Below are positions 16,122 to 25,039 of a stretch of 64,000 nucleotides of DNA, piece after piece; position 1 is the stretch's first letter, and every line of letters starts with the position of its first letter. Under the pieces are notes generated by a model that was not told where the DNA came from, did no database searches, and saw only the letters and a program-made list of their open reading frames with translations. Source of the DNA: Betaproteobacteria bacterium (GTDB lineage: Bacteria; Pseudomonadota; Gammaproteobacteria; Burkholderiales; Rhodocyclaceae); contig WQZF01000001.1 in assembly GCA_009780885.1 (NCBI GenBank), positions 1-64,000 on the forward strand, written 5' to 3'. The position numbers were made by a program, and so were the translations under genes.

Positions 16122-16310
16122 ATGGAAGTATCCTCGATTGCGACGCTTGCCACGGCGATGAGCCAGGTGAAAACCGCTACCGACCTCAATACGACGGCTC
16201 TGAAAAGAGGCGTGTACATGCAAAATGAAAACGTGCTGACGCTGTTGCAGGCGTTGCCGCAGACTGCCAATCCTGCGCATTTGGGTCAAACGATCGACCT
16301 TTTTGGCTGA
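16122..16310 (+). CDS. YjfB-family putative motility protein
   Basis: A 62-residue protein of the YjfB type: MEVSSIATLATAMSQVKTA, a central helix (VLTLLQALPQ) and the C-terminal NPAHLGQTIDLF. The Bacillus subtilis namesake belongs to the SigD (sigma28) regulon but its function is unknown. GAAAGGAG precedes the ATG by seven bases. It has its own promoter and terminator and lies 200 bp after a paralogous small gene. The two chemoreceptors at 40–44 kb fit a motile organism. Confidence 0.78.
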   Translation: MEVSSIATLATAMSQVKTATDLNTTALKRGVYMQNENVLTLLQALPQTANPAHLGQTIDLFG

Positions 16311-16344
16311 TTTCTTCATCACTCTCCTCCTTAAAAGCGATTCG

Positions 16345-16372
16345 CCCGGAAACTTGTTTTCCGGGTTTTTTT
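16345..16372 (+). terminator. Rho-independent terminator of the yjfB-like gene
   Basis: CCCGGAAAAC…TTTTCCGGG-type stem (16345–16365) followed by seven Ts. A 78-bp element starts seven bases later. Confidence 0.85.
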
Positions 16373-16378
16373 CAGCGA

Positions 16379-16456
16379 ATTTTCTAAATTAATTAAATAA
16401 TACTCCGCTACTGTAGTGCTTTTCAATGCAAAATTCTTAATCCTAATTTAGAAAAT
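16379..16456 (+). repeat. 78-bp palindromic element, copy 2 (forward)
   Basis: Perfect 12-bp terminal inverted repeats and the TTAAATAATACTCCGCTACTGTAGTG core. It lies directly after the terminator of the yjfB-like gene. With repeat A3 it fills the 385-bp gap before the alpha/beta hydrolase. Confidence 0.92.
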
Positions 16457-16533
16457 GTCGGCAACGGGAACCCCGGAATATTTTCCAGTACCCAAGCATT
16501 GGCTTATCCGGGAAAGAAGTTTCAGACCCCCAA

Positions 16534-16706
16534 GGATACTCTGAACAAGTCGAGCGGTAAGCGTGCGCTGCGGATTGGGATGGGATGCAAGGCCGAATTT
16601 GCCAACTGCGCCACAGCGATACCTGAAGGTATCGCGAGGATTTGCAACGCCGCAGACCGCCCAACTCCGCAGATGCACGCGGCGCGGTGACTTGTTCAGA
16701 GTATCC
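16534..16706 (-). repeat. Long inverted-end repeat, copy A3 (inverted)
   Basis: 173 bp bounded by GGATACTCTGAACAAGTC and its exact complement GACTTGTTCAGAGTATCC, a perfect 18-bp terminal inverted repeat. Orientation is opposite to copies A1 and A2. Its right end overlaps the last codons and stop of the alpha/beta hydrolase gene (stop at 16696). Confidence 0.88.
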
Positions 16707-17544
16707 CCAGGGCACTCAGCCAGGCGGCGATGAACTGCGCGCATTTTTCCCAATCGCGTTCAAGCATCAGACCGTGGCCCATCCCGGGGAAAATCGTGCA
16801 CGTCTCGCCATAGGTGTTGGCTGTGGTTCGCACCACAAAGGCGGGAATCAATGCGTCATGCTCGGCGCCCAGAATGAGAAATGGCGGGCGGTTCATGAAT
16901 ACGGTCAGCGGCAGGCTGAAGAGCGACATATCCCATATCGCGCGCTGCGATTCGCGCTGGAACAGGCGGCTGTAGCGTTCCAGGTCGGCGGGGGAAATCT
17001 CCTGTGCGAAGACTGCCTCGCGCAACGCGCCGAGAGAAATGTCGCTGCCGTTCAAGGTATGGTTGATTTCAGTCAGCAACGAAGGTCGCGCCAGCAGCAT
17101 CGAAAACTGCGCGAGTCCCAAGCCTTGCGGCGGCACCGAGCACATCAGGACGGCGGCAGGCGCTTCGTGTTCTTCCAGGAATTTCTGCACCACGAAGCCG
17201 CCCATTGAATGACCGATCAGCACCGGCGGGTTTTCAAAGCTCCGCGCTACCTGCGCCAGGTCGTCTACATAATCCTGCACGCTGTACCAGTCGATCCCGC
17301 CCGGATTGTGGCTGTTTCCATGGCCTCGCAGCGAAAGTGCGTGCACACTGTAGCCCGCTTCGGCGAACCAGGGGAGAAAATGCTCGTCCCAGACCCATGC
17401 ACCGGCAAAGGCGCCGTGGACGAAGAGTAGCGGCGTCTTTCGTTGTATTCCGCGCGGTTTGCGCGAGAGGATTTCCAGCCCGGAAATCTGCTGCCGGAGA
17501 AGCTCTGGGGCAAGGCTGCGGGGAGTCGTTTTGCTGCGGTTCAT
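16696..17544 (-). CDS. Alpha/beta-hydrolase-fold protein
   Basis: A 282-residue alpha/beta hydrolase. [12 protein letters not shown] carries the oxyanion region, GHSMGG is the nucleophile elbow, and GAEHDALIP and GMGHGLML give the acid and His of the triad. It is probably an esterase, lipase or thioesterase; the substrate is unknown. Its ATG overlaps the cca stop (ATGA), so the two are translated together. The final residues and stop lie inside repeat A3, so the natural C-terminus may have been trimmed. Confidence 0.78.
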   Translation of the reverse strand: MNRSKTTPRSLAPELLRQQISGLEILSRKPRGIQRKTPLLFVHGAFAGAWVWDEHFLPWFAEAGYSVHALSLRGHGNSHNPGGIDWYSVQDYVDDLAQVARSFENPPVLIGHSMGGFVVQKFLEEHEAPAAVLMCSVPPQGLGLAQFSMLLARPSLLTEINHTLNGSDISLGALREAVFAQEISPADLERYSRLFQRESQRAIWDMSLFSLPLTVFMNRPPFLILGAEHDALIPAFVVRTTANTYGETCTIFPGMGHGLMLERDWEKCAQFIAAWLSALGIL

Positions 17545-18800
17545 TGCGGGCGAGCGAGAAAGAGTTGAGGAAATTCGATGGACAATGCCGTCCGCACTGC
17601 CTTGGCACGCGCCTCATGCAGCCGCGCAGGGATATGCGAGGGATCGGCACAGGCGCGGACAATCGCGGCGGCGTCGACATTGCGCATTGCGGCCAGAGCG
17701 CAGAGAAGGACAGGAGGCGCGTCGTAAGTGGGCACTGACTCTTGGTCAGGTGCTGCGCCGCGTCCATCGAAATCGGCACGACATGCCTGCAACAATTGCT
17801 CGAAACGCTGCGGGCGGCGCAGGGCATCGGTTTCTTCCAGCAGCGAAACCAGCGTCGCGGGACGCAATTCCGCAGCGCGGTGGATCTTTCCGTGGTAACG
17901 AACGGTGAGCAAGGCCAGGTCGCGGCACTCGCCGGGAAGCTTGAGGCGGGCGCACAGCGCCTCCGCAAGGTCGAAGCCCCTTTCTTCGTGGCCGTGGTGC
18001 CGTGGCCATTCGGCAGCCGGCGTATTCGCCTTGCCGAGATCGTGGCAGAGCGCGGCGAAACGCACCGGCAACGCGGATTCTTGCCGCGCTGCCGCATCGA
18101 GCGTCATCAGGGTATGCAGCCCGGTATCGACTTCGGGATGGTAGTCGGAACGCTGCGGAACGCCGAAAAGCCGGTCGACTTCCGGCAACAGGCGCCCCAG
18201 CGCCCCGCATTCGCGCAATACCGCAATCATCCGCGAGGGCTGCGCTTCCATCAATCCGCGCGCCAATTCCTGCCATACCCGTTCGGGAACGAGGTGATCG
18301 ACCTCCCCCTCATCGACCATGCGACGCGCCAGCGTCATGGTTTCCGGGGCGACGGAAAAATCGGGAAAGCGCGCGGCAAAACGCGCCAGACGCAAAATCC
18401 GCACCGGATCCTCGACGAATGCCGGGCCGACATGGCGCAGGATCCGCGCCCGCAAATCGGAGGCTCCGCCGTAGGGATCGATCAGCGTTCCGGCTTCGTC
18501 CTTCGCCATTGCGTTGATCGTCAGGTCGCGCCGCGCCAGATCGTCTTCCAGGCTCACCTCCGGCGCGGCATGAACGGCAAAGCCGGTGTAGCCGTGTCCG
18601 GTTTTGCGCTCGGTGCGCGCCAGCGCGTATTCCTCATGGGTTTCTGGGTGCAGGAACACGGGAAAATCGCGCCCTACTTGCCGGAATCCCAGCGCGCGCA
18701 TCCCTTCCGGCGTCGCGCCCACGACCACGTGGTCGCGGTCCTTGCGCGGCAATCCCAGAAGTTCGTCGCGGACATCGCCGCCAACGGTATAAATGCGCAT
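17541..18800 (-). CDS. cca: CCA-adding enzyme (tRNA nucleotidyltransferase) with HD domain
   Basis: A 419-residue class II CCA enzyme that builds or repairs the tRNA 3' CCA end. It has [10 protein letters not shown], catalytic DRD at about 21–23, [12 protein letters not shown], the [11 protein letters not shown] region, and a C-terminal HD phosphohydrolase domain with ALCHDLGK. Length and order match the E. coli multifunctional enzyme. The ATG at 18800 begins MRIYTVGG; the longer frame to 18926 overlaps the GST gene. Confidence 0.93.
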   Translation of the reverse strand: MRIYTVGGDVRDELLGLPRKDRDHVVVGATPEGMRALGFRQVGRDFPVFLHPETHEEYALARTERKTGHGYTGFAVHAAPEVSLEDDLARRDLTINAMAKDEAGTLIDPYGGASDLRARILRHVGPAFVEDPVRILRLARFAARFPDFSVAPETMTLARRMVDEGEVDHLVPERVWQELARGLMEAQPSRMIAVLRECGALGRLLPEVDRLFGVPQRSDYHPEVDTGLHTLMTLDAAARQESALPVRFAALCHDLGKANTPAAEWPRHHGHEERGFDLAEALCARLKLPGECRDLALLTVRYHGKIHRAAELRPATLVSLLEETDALRRPQRFEQLLQACRADFDGRGAAPDQESVPTYDAPPVLLCALAAMRNVDAAAIVRACADPSHIPARLHEARAKAVRTALSIEFPQLFLARPQ

Positions 18801-18847
18801 GAATTCTTGTGGTTTCTCCGCCGGATCCGGCGGGTAGGCGCGCGGGT

Positions 18848-19477
18848 CTATTTCTGCGCTGTCATTTCCGCTTCGGCGCCTGCACGCCAGTCCTGCATCG
18901 CCGGCAATGCGCGCATCGTATCGCACCAGGCGCGGCTTGCTGGCGGAAGGGCGACGCCGTAGGTGTCAAAGCGCCAGACAATCGGCGCGTACATCGCATC
19001 GGCAATCGAAAATGGGCCGAAAAGAAAGGGACCGGCGGCGGAAAAACGGGCGCGGCAGGATTCCCACAGCGCGATGATGCGCGCGACATCGGCTTCGAGT
19101 TCGGGGCTTTTCTCGGTCTGGAGATTCCGGGCGCACACATTCAGCGGCATCCCTTGGCGCAGCGCGGAAAATCCGGAGTGCATTTCCGCGCTGATGGAAC
19201 GCGCCTCGGCCCGCGCCGCCGCATCGGCGGGCCACAACGCCGGATGGCGTTCCGCCAGGTATTCGCAAATCGCCAGCGAATCCCAGATAACAAGTTCGCC
19301 GTCGATCAGGCACGGCGCCTTGCCCGAGGGCGAGTAACGCAGAATCTCGTCTTTTGTCTGCGGTTGATGCAAGCGTACGGAATGCTCGGCAAAGGGAATA
19401 TCCGCCATGCGCAAGACGAGCCAGGCGCGCAGCGACCAGGACGAAGAATTCTTGTTGACGATGACGAGGGTACGCAT
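18848..19477 (-). CDS. Glutathione S-transferase family protein
   Basis: A 209-residue cytosolic GST. The thioredoxin-like N-terminal domain starts with [19 protein letters not shown], and the [28 protein letters not shown] segment binds glutathione. A helical C-terminal domain follows with [15 protein letters not shown]. The Ser cluster near residue 11 is the likely activating residue. It lies 3 bp after the NAD-binding gene upstream and is probably co-transcribed with it and cca. Confidence 0.82.
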   Translation of the reverse strand: MRTLVIVNKNSSSWSLRAWLVLRMADIPFAEHSVRLHQPQTKDEILRYSPSGKAPCLIDGELVIWDSLAICEYLAERHPALWPADAAARAEARSISAEMHSGFSALRQGMPLNVCARNLQTEKSPELEADVARIIALWESCRARFSAAGPFLFGPFSIADAMYAPIVWRFDTYGVALPPASRAWCDTMRALPAMQDWRAGAEAEMTAQK

Positions 19478-19480
19478 GCC

Positions 19481-20440
19481 CTAGCGCCTTGCGTGCAAGC
19501 GAAAAACGTTCAAGCGTGCCTTCGGCGCTGCCGTTCCCAGATATTGCGGCGCGACGGCTTCGAGCGCAGTCGGTTCCCAGGCGGGATAGAGGCACGAGCC
19601 ATCGCCGATATTGTCGATTTCCATCGAACGCAGGTTATCCGGCGACATCAACGGCCTGGGCAGGCACCACAGAAAGCCTGCCTGAAGATAGGCGAACAGG
19701 GGCGAGAGGCCGTAGACCGGGCGCGGGCAGCCGCTGATTTCTCCTGCATATTCAATCAATTGGCGCAAGGTGTAGATTTTCGGGCCGCAGAGGTGATAGA
19801 CCTGTCCATGCGTGGAAGAGCGGGACAGCGCGTCGACAAAGGCGTTGGCAACATCTCCGATAAAGACCGGCTGGAAACGGGAAGTTACTCCGCCGACGAA
19901 GAAAACCGGGGTGAGTTTGAGCGCGCGGGCGAAGGTCGTCAGGAATCGGTCGCCCAGTCCGAAAATGACCGAGGGGCAAAAAACGGTCACATCGAGCTTG
20001 TCCTGCGCCGCCAGCACGATTTCCTGCCCTTCTCCTTTCGAGCGCAGATATTCGGAAGGCGCATCCCTTCCCGCATTGAGCGCGCTCATATGCAAAAGGC
20101 GCGAAACCCCGGCTTTCTGCATTGCAGCGACGATCTTTTGCGGCAATTCGACGTGGGCCGCAGCGAAATCCTTGCCATACGGATAACGCGAATCGCGGTC
20201 GTGCAGTGCGCCCACCAGATTGATCACGGCATCCTGTCCGCGCATCAGGCGCACCAGGGTTTCCGGATCGTGGATATTTTCCTGCGGCATCTTGACGGCG
20301 GGCAGCGTGATCAGTTGTTTGGTGCGTTCGCGGCGGCGCGTCGGAATTGTCAGTTCGACGCCCGGAACTGCCAGACGGCTGGTGATCCAGGTGCCGACAA
20401 AACCACTGCCGCCAAGGATGAGGATTTTTTTTGCGCTCAT
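19481..20440 (-). CDS. Complex I NDUFA9-like NAD(P)-binding protein
   Basis: A 319-residue atypical short-chain dehydrogenase. The N-terminal GGSGFVGTWI binds NAD(P); HMSALNAGRDAPSEYLRSKGEGQEIVL and FCPSVIFGLGDRFL are typical of NDUFA9-like proteins. Mitochondrial NDUFA9 is a complex I accessory subunit, while the bacterial relatives have no settled role. The start at 20440 has GGAG eight bases upstream. It is followed after 3 bp by the GST gene. Confidence 0.8.
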   Translation of the reverse strand: MSAKKILILGGSGFVGTWITSRLAVPGVELTIPTRRRERTKQLITLPAVKMPQENIHDPETLVRLMRGQDAVINLVGALHDRDSRYPYGKDFAAAHVELPQKIVAAMQKAGVSRLLHMSALNAGRDAPSEYLRSKGEGQEIVLAAQDKLDVTVFCPSVIFGLGDRFLTTFARALKLTPVFFVGGVTSRFQPVFIGDVANAFVDALSRSSTHGQVYHLCGPKIYTLRQLIEYAGEISGCPRPVYGLSPLFAYLQAGFLWCLPRPLMSPDNLRSMEIDNIGDGSCLYPAWEPTALEAVAPQYLGTAAPKARLNVFRLHARR

Positions 20441-20481
20441 GTTTGTGCTCCGAAAACACATCGAAAAGGATAAGACAGGAA

Positions 20482-22437
20482 TCAGGGCAGATTTTCGCTT
20501 GCAGCCGGAGGCGGCCCGGCGACGCCGACCGTCCCCAATCGCTCTTTCAACGACTCCGGGCGTCCGTTGAAGCGCGCGGCGTAATAGATGGTATTGCTCA
20601 TTACTTTTTTCACGTAATCGCGGGTTTCGTCGAACGGGATGGTCTCGGCGTAGATGGCCCCTTCCAGCGGCTGGCTTGCGCGCCACTTGCGCGCCCGGCC
20701 CGGTCCGGCGTTATACGCGGCGGAAGCGAGCAAGGGGTGATTATCGAGCGATTCGAGGACCATACGCAAATAGGAAGTACCCAGCAGCAAATTAATGTCG
20801 ACATCGTTGACCTTGCTTTGATGGTAATCCTTGATTCCGATTTTTTTCGCTACCCATTGCGCGGTCTTCGGCATCAGTTGCATCAATCCGGAAGCCCCGG
20901 CGCTGGAGCGTGCCTGCGTGACGAAGCGGCTTTCCTGGCGAATCAGGCCGTAGACCCAGGCATTATCGAGCTCCTGCGCCCGTGCCGCCGGCACCATCTG
21001 CTCAAGGAAGGGAGCGAGATAGCGCAAGCTGTAATCGTGCTCGATGTTTGTTCGCTCCGCCGTGGAAATGGCTCGATCATAGACATTGTTCTCGCGGGCC
21101 AGTTGCGCGGCGGCAAGCAATTCCCGATCGTTCATCTCACGTACCGCCCAATTCCACTCCCGCACGCCTTCCAGGCGCAAATCCAGCGAGAAAAAGGCCA
21201 ATCCGCGCGCGATGCCGGGAATGCGCCCTGCACGCGCCAATTCCTCCTGCGTCGGCGGCGCGGCGCGGGGCGGAATTTCGATCGCCCGTCCCAATTCGTT
21301 ATCAGCCAGATTTCCATAAAAATTGGGCTGTCCGGCAATGCGCGCAAAAAGAGCAGCGGCCTCCGCCCCCTTGCCTTGAACCTGCAATGCGCGGCCTTGC
21401 CAGTAAATCCAGTCGGGCTTGTCGGCCAAACGCGGCGGCAGTTGCATGATCGTTGCGCGCACCGTTTCCCAGTCGCCGGCACGCAACGCGGCACGGATTT
21501 TCCATTCCGTCACGTTATCGCTCATGCTCACGGAAGGATTGGCCGTAGCGGCATTGCGATACCAGCGCAACGCATCGGACTGATGCCGCAGCGCCCCCTG
21601 CCACGCAATCTGGCTCCAGGCCCAGGCGCGTTCTTCGGGCTCCAGCTTCGCCTGTAGCGACTCAAGCATATTTGCTGCCGCATACGGATCGTTGCGCGCC
21701 ATGCGCTGCACCGCAAGCGCGGCCAATTCCTTTCCCTGCCGCGTTTTCTCCCAGCCTGCCGGCCGCTTGGCCAGATAAGCGGCGGATTTGTCGATTACGT
21801 TGTTGAATACATGCACGTCTGGCGTTTGCGCGGCGGGAAGATAATTCACCGTAACGCGTGCGGCGGCGACCTTGTTGGCCTCGAATTGCAAACGGAGACG
21901 CCGCCAGACTTCATCCGTGAAAACCTTTTTATCCTGGACCAGCCCTTCGATCACCGGAGTGCAGGCTTCCGGCGGATCCATCAGCGAAAACCACAGGGAT
22001 AGCGCCTCATCCTCAGCGCTCTTGTCTCCTCGATTCCGCCGATCCTGCAATGCGTAGCAACGCAGTGCTTGATCCGGCTGCCGCAATTTGGGATATTCGG
22101 TGGCGAACGCCGTCAGATCGCCTTTCCTGCCCTGCGTCGAAAGCCAGTCGGCGCGGAGTCTTTCGCCGATGTATTCGCCATCGTGCCGTATCAGAAAATC
22201 GCGCAGCGGCTGCTCGCAGGAATCGTTGTTTTTATCTTGCAGGCATTGCAGCAATTGCCAATATTCGGCGTAGACGCCCAGAGGATGATCGCGCAGCCCC
22301 GGCGCCAGAAGGTTCAACTTCGCCCGATCTCCCACCCGGACAGCCTCGCGCGCGGCAAGAAAGCGTTCATCGCCGGGCGCCGCGATGGCGGGAACGATGA
22401 AAACAGACAATAAAACGGACAAAAAAAGGCGGAACAT
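20482..22437 (-). CDS. slt: Soluble lytic murein transglycosylase
   Basis: A 651-residue periplasmic enzyme with a signal peptide (cleavage likely after VPAIA), a long alpha-superhelical region, and a C-terminal GEWL-like catalytic domain. The domain has the Glu in LIRQESRF, then SSAGASGLMQLMPKTA and ASAAYNAGPGR. It cleaves peptidoglycan to 1,6-anhydromuropeptides, the substrates of the AmpG permease at the start of the window. The ATG at 22437 gives the signal peptide; the longer frame is the complement of fau. Confidence 0.92.
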   Translation of the reverse strand: MFRLFLSVLLSVFIVPAIAAPGDERFLAAREAVRVGDRAKLNLLAPGLRDHPLGVYAEYWQLLQCLQDKNNDSCEQPLRDFLIRHDGEYIGERLRADWLSTQGRKGDLTAFATEYPKLRQPDQALRCYALQDRRNRGDKSAEDEALSLWFSLMDPPEACTPVIEGLVQDKKVFTDEVWRRLRLQFEANKVAAARVTVNYLPAAQTPDVHVFNNVIDKSAAYLAKRPAGWEKTRQGKELAALAVQRMARNDPYAAANMLESLQAKLEPEERAWAWSQIAWQGALRHQSDALRWYRNAATANPSVSMSDNVTEWKIRAALRAGDWETVRATIMQLPPRLADKPDWIYWQGRALQVQGKGAEAAALFARIAGQPNFYGNLADNELGRAIEIPPRAAPPTQEELARAGRIPGIARGLAFFSLDLRLEGVREWNWAVREMNDRELLAAAQLARENNVYDRAISTAERTNIEHDYSLRYLAPFLEQMVPAARAQELDNAWVYGLIRQESRFVTQARSSAGASGLMQLMPKTAQWVAKKIGIKDYHQSKVNDVDINLLLGTSYLRMVLESLDNHPLLASAAYNAGPGRARKWRASQPLEGAIYAETIPFDETRDYVKKVMSNTIYYAARFNGRPESLKERLGTVGVAGPPPAASENLP

Positions 22438-22470
22438 GAATCGGAGGCATGAAAAAATGACAACCAAAGT

Positions 22471-22607
22471 ATGCGTCGCAGGATAGCATATCGCTCTGGC
22501 AAAATCGCCGGAACCGGCGTCATTGCGGCACGCAGCGCCCGAAGTGTCGGTGTTTTCCTTCACGGGCTGGCCCCGGTGATGGATTGGCGCTACAGTCCTT
22601 GCGCTGG
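22471..22607 (+). ncRNA. Candidate structured RNA upstream of fau (possible 6S RNA)
   Basis: The 200-bp spacer between slt and fau can fold into a long, interrupted hairpin. CGCAGGA (22477) pairs with TCCTTGCG (22596), the inner GCCGGAACCGGC segment lies opposite GGGGCCAGCC, and GCCCGAAG pairs with CTTCACGGGC at the tip. In E. coli the 6S RNA gene ssrS sits just upstream of the fau homologue ygfA. Position and rod-like shape are the only evidence, and I could not match conserved 6S bubble sequences with confidence. Confidence 0.3.
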
Positions 22608-22638
22608 ACTTTCTCTTCCATCGAAACAATGTCTTTTC

Positions 22639-23250
22639 ATGAGCACCGATCTCTCCGAAACCCCCGGCGCGGCGGACGATGAAAATATCCGTCGCCTTTT
22701 GCGGCGCTCCCTGCTCGCGCGCCGGCAGGCTTTGGCGGAGACGGAAGTCGTCCGTCTTTCGGCAGCGATCTGCGCTCGTCTGGCGACGGAATTTCCGGAG
22801 TTGGCGCGCGCTGCCGTCGCCTTCTGCTGGCCGGTGAAAAACGAACCGGATCTGCGTCCGCTGATGGGAGAGTGGCATCAAGCAGGCGCGCGAATCGCGC
22901 TGCCGGTGGTCGTTGGCGCGGATGAGCCCTTGGCCTTCCGCTCCTGGCAGCCGGGGCAGGCATTGCGGGAAGACCGCTACGGCATTCCCACTCCGGAGGC
23001 GGGCGATTTCCTGCTCCCGGAAGTCGTTATCGCCCCCGTTCTCGCCTTCGACGCCAATGGCTACCGCCTCGGCTACGGAGGCGGATTTTTCGACCGCACC
23101 CTGGCGGAACTTGCCCCGCGCCCGCTGGCGATCGGAGTCGGATTCGGATTCCAGCAGGTGGAATCCATCCGCCCCCAGCCGCACGACAAACGGCTCGACG
23201 CCGTGGTGACGGAGGAAGGGAGTTTGCGTTTCACCGATATTTGGGACTGA
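22639..23250 (+). CDS. fau: 5-formyltetrahydrofolate cyclo-ligase
   Basis: A 203-residue 5-FCL family protein that converts 5-formyl-THF to methenyl-THF using ATP. LLRRSLLARRQAL at the N-terminus, CWPVKNEPDLRPL, and the ATP-binding GYRLGYGGGFFDRTL with PHDKRLDAVVTE are conserved. The ATG at 22639 is family-like. The TGA stop shares its last base with the first base of a 78-bp element, so that element is inserted exactly at the stop codon. Confidence 0.9.
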   Translation: MSTDLSETPGAADDENIRRLLRRSLLARRQALAETEVVRLSAAICARLATEFPELARAAVAFCWPVKNEPDLRPLMGEWHQAGARIALPVVVGADEPLAFRSWQPGQALREDRYGIPTPEAGDFLLPEVVIAPVLAFDANGYRLGYGGGFFDRTLAELAPRPLAIGVGFGFQQVESIRPQPHDKRLDAVVTEEGSLRFTDIWD

Positions 23251-23327
23251 TTTTCTAAATTAGACTAAAGAATTTATAGCTTAATGTCTTTACAGTAGTC
23301 TAGTATTATTTAACTAATTTAGAAAAT
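23250..23327 (-). repeat. 78-bp palindromic element, copy 3 (reverse)
   Basis: Perfect 12-bp terminal inverted repeats. The core reads in the opposite direction to copies 1 and 2 (TTAAATAATACTAGACTACTG on the minus strand). It begins at the last base of the fau stop codon. Confidence 0.92.
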
Positions 23328-23348
23328 TTAAACTCCGCCGAAGGCCGC

Positions 23349-23380
23349 AGGATGGGATGAGCGAAGCCAAACCCATCCTT
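23349..23380 (+). repeat. Short REP-like palindrome
   Basis: AGGATGGG and CCCATCCT arms flank ATGAGCGAAGCCAAA. It belongs to the same general family as the palindrome at 3526–3604. Confidence 0.5.
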
Positions 23381-23426
23381 TCTCCATCTGAGACTCTGCG
23401 TGCTGTCGTAGCGGTACAGGCTTGGC

Positions 23427-23744
23427 TTAGCGCTTGAATTTGAGCTTCATCGAGTGAAGCATGGCTTCGCGCAAAATCGTGTTGATGCGGGTTTGGTAGC
23501 CCTTTCCTTGCGATTTCAACCATTCCAGAACGCCGGCATCGACTCTGGCCGTGATTTGTTGCTTCAGGGGCTTGTGAAAGCGGCTGTGAACCGCGTTTCT
23601 GAATTGTTCGTCCGTGAGTTCCGGAATATCGCTGGTATCAATCTGTTCGTCCGGCAGGGAGGCCAGGCGGTCGATATTGTCGCGTTGCGCGTTTGTCAGG
23701 GGAAGCAAGTTCTCCAGGGAATAGCTAACTGTTTTCGTTTTCAT
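23427..23744 (-). CDS. brnA: BrnA-family antitoxin (toxin partner truncated)
   Basis: A 105-residue protein. An acidic N-terminal half (LTDEQFRNAVHSRFHKPLKQ) is followed by a ribbon-helix-helix domain with QITARVDAGVLEWLKSQGKG and YQTRINTILREAM, the signature of BrnA antitoxins. BrnA normally neutralises the BrnT ribonuclease encoded immediately upstream and autoregulates the operon. Only the last part of brnT remains here (23725–23823), so the antitoxin is orphaned. The start overlaps that remnant as in intact brnTA operons. Confidence 0.82.
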   Translation of the reverse strand: MKTKTVSYSLENLLPLTNAQRDNIDRLASLPDEQIDTSDIPELTDEQFRNAVHSRFHKPLKQQITARVDAGVLEWLKSQGKGYQTRINTILREAMLHSMKLKFKR

Positions 23745-23823
23745 ATCGCTGTCTTTCTCGCGGTGTAGCGCGGCGAGCCGAAATGATGCGAACGATCTCC
23801 ATGATTTTGCCAATACACAAGGC
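23725..23823 (-). pseudogene. brnT: 3' remnant of brnT toxin gene
   Basis: In the frame ending at 23725 the sequence encodes VRIISARRATPRERQRYE followed by NENS and a stop. This is the conserved C-terminal end of BrnT toxins. The remaining two thirds of the toxin, including the catalytic region, is missing, and the adjacent aminotransferase gene ends at 23834. The 20-bp overlap with the brnA start is typical of the family. Confidence 0.75.
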
Positions 23824-23833
23824 CTTATCCCGC

Positions 23834-25039
23834 CTACCCCACCGTCGCCATCGCTTTTCGCATCCGTTCCAATGCCGCTTCCAGCGTGGCGCGCGGGCAA
23901 CCGAAGTTGAGGCGTAGCCAGTTCTTGCCCTCGTTGCCGAACGCGGTTTCCGGGGCGAATGCGGCGCCATCGGAGAGACCGACGCCGTGTTCCTCGAAGA
24001 AGCGCGCCGGATTCGCCAGCGGCGAGGCCGCGCCAAATTTTCGTTCGAGGCGCTCGGCCAGCGGACGGGCGTCGATCCAGGCGAGGTAGGTAGCTTCGAC
24101 CGGAGTTGTCGCCAACAGCGGCATTTCAGCAATCGAGGCGCGCACGAACTCGCGGTGACCGCGCAAGCTTGCCAGCAACTCCTGATGCCAGTCCTCGCAG
24201 TCTTTGAAAGCCGCAGCGCAGGCAACGAAACCGAAAATATTCGCATCGGGGACGATGCCGCGCATTACGCCCTGAAAGCGATGGCGCAACTCCGGGTTGG
24301 AAATCACGGCAAACGCGCAGCCAAGGCCGGGGATGTTGTAAGTCTTGGAAGGCGCCATCAGCGTGATTGTGCGAGACGCAAATTCCTCGCCGAGCGTGGC
24401 GAACGGACGATGCTTGCGCCCCTCGTCGAGCACCAGGTCGCAGTGAATTTCATCGGAGCAGATCGTTATGCCGCGCGCAAGGCACAGGTTGCCGATGTCC
24501 CGCAACTCCTTTTCTTCCCAGGCGCGACCCACAGGATTGTGCGGGTGGCAGAGCAGGAAGAGGCTGTTCTCGTCGAGCGCGTCGAGCGCGGCGGCAAATG
24601 CGGCGAAATCCCAGCGCCAGCGCCCTTCTTCGAGCACAAGCGCTACGGTGTGGCGTTTCCGGTTGGAAAACGACGGCGCGGACAGGAATGGCGGATACAC
24701 CGGCGTCGCGGTGAGGATGCCGCCGGAAACGGCGCGGCAGGCGAGATTGAGGCCGGGAACCAATCCGGGCAGCCAGACAATCCATTCAGGCGCAATTTGC
24801 CAGTCGTATTCGCGCGCCAGATACGCGCGGACAATCTCATTCAGCCCGGGCGGAACCGTGCCGTAACCGTACACTCCCTCGGCCAGGCGCGCGGCCAGAG
24901 CCTCCCGCACGGCGGGCGGCGCGGCGAAATCCATATCCGCAACCCACAGCGGCAGAATGTCGCGTCCAGCGTATTTGTTCCATTTCAGCGAATCGCCACC
25001 GTGCCGTGGCAGTGTTTGAGTGAAGTCGTATCGAGGCAT
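23834..25039 (-). CDS. MalY/PatB-type C–S beta-lyase (PLP aminotransferase family)
   Basis: A 401-residue fold-type I PLP enzyme of the PatB/MalY group. LPLWVADMDFAAPPAV, HPHNPVGRAW, CSDEIHCDLVL and the Lys in MAPSKTYNIPGL that binds PLP are all present. These enzymes cleave cystathionine or cysteine-S-conjugates to pyruvate, ammonia and a thiol. The ATG at 25039 begins MPRYDFTQ. Its 3' end abuts the brnT remnant, so a deletion or insertion event likely joined the two. Confidence 0.87.
   Translation of the reverse strand: MPRYDFTQTLPRHGGDSLKWNKYAGRDILPLWVADMDFAAPPAVREALAARLAEGVYGYGTVPPGLNEIVRAYLAREYDWQIAPEWIVWLPGLVPGLNLACRAVSGGILTATPVYPPFLSAPSFSNRKRHTVALVLEEGRWRWDFAAFAAALDALDENSLFLLCHPHNPVGRAWEEKELRDIGNLCLARGITICSDEIHCDLVLDEGRKHRPFATLGEEFASRTITLMAPSKTYNIPGLGCAFAVISNPELRHRFQGVMRGIVPDANIFGFVACAAAFKDCEDWHQELLASLRGHREFVRASIAEMPLLATTPVEATYLAWIDARPLAERLERKFGAASPLANPARFFEEHGVGLSDGAAFAPETAFGNEGKNWLRLNFGCPRATLEAALERMRKAMATVG

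Noticed and set aside
16443..16753. Small frames inside repeat A3 (and equivalents in A1 and A2)
   Set aside because: The same short peptides recur in every repeat copy, have no start signals and are a by-product of repeat sequence.
18809..20473. 554-codon plus-strand frame across the GST and NDUFA9-like genes
   Set aside because: It spans two well-conserved genes on the other strand and their junction, and its protein has no recognisable features.
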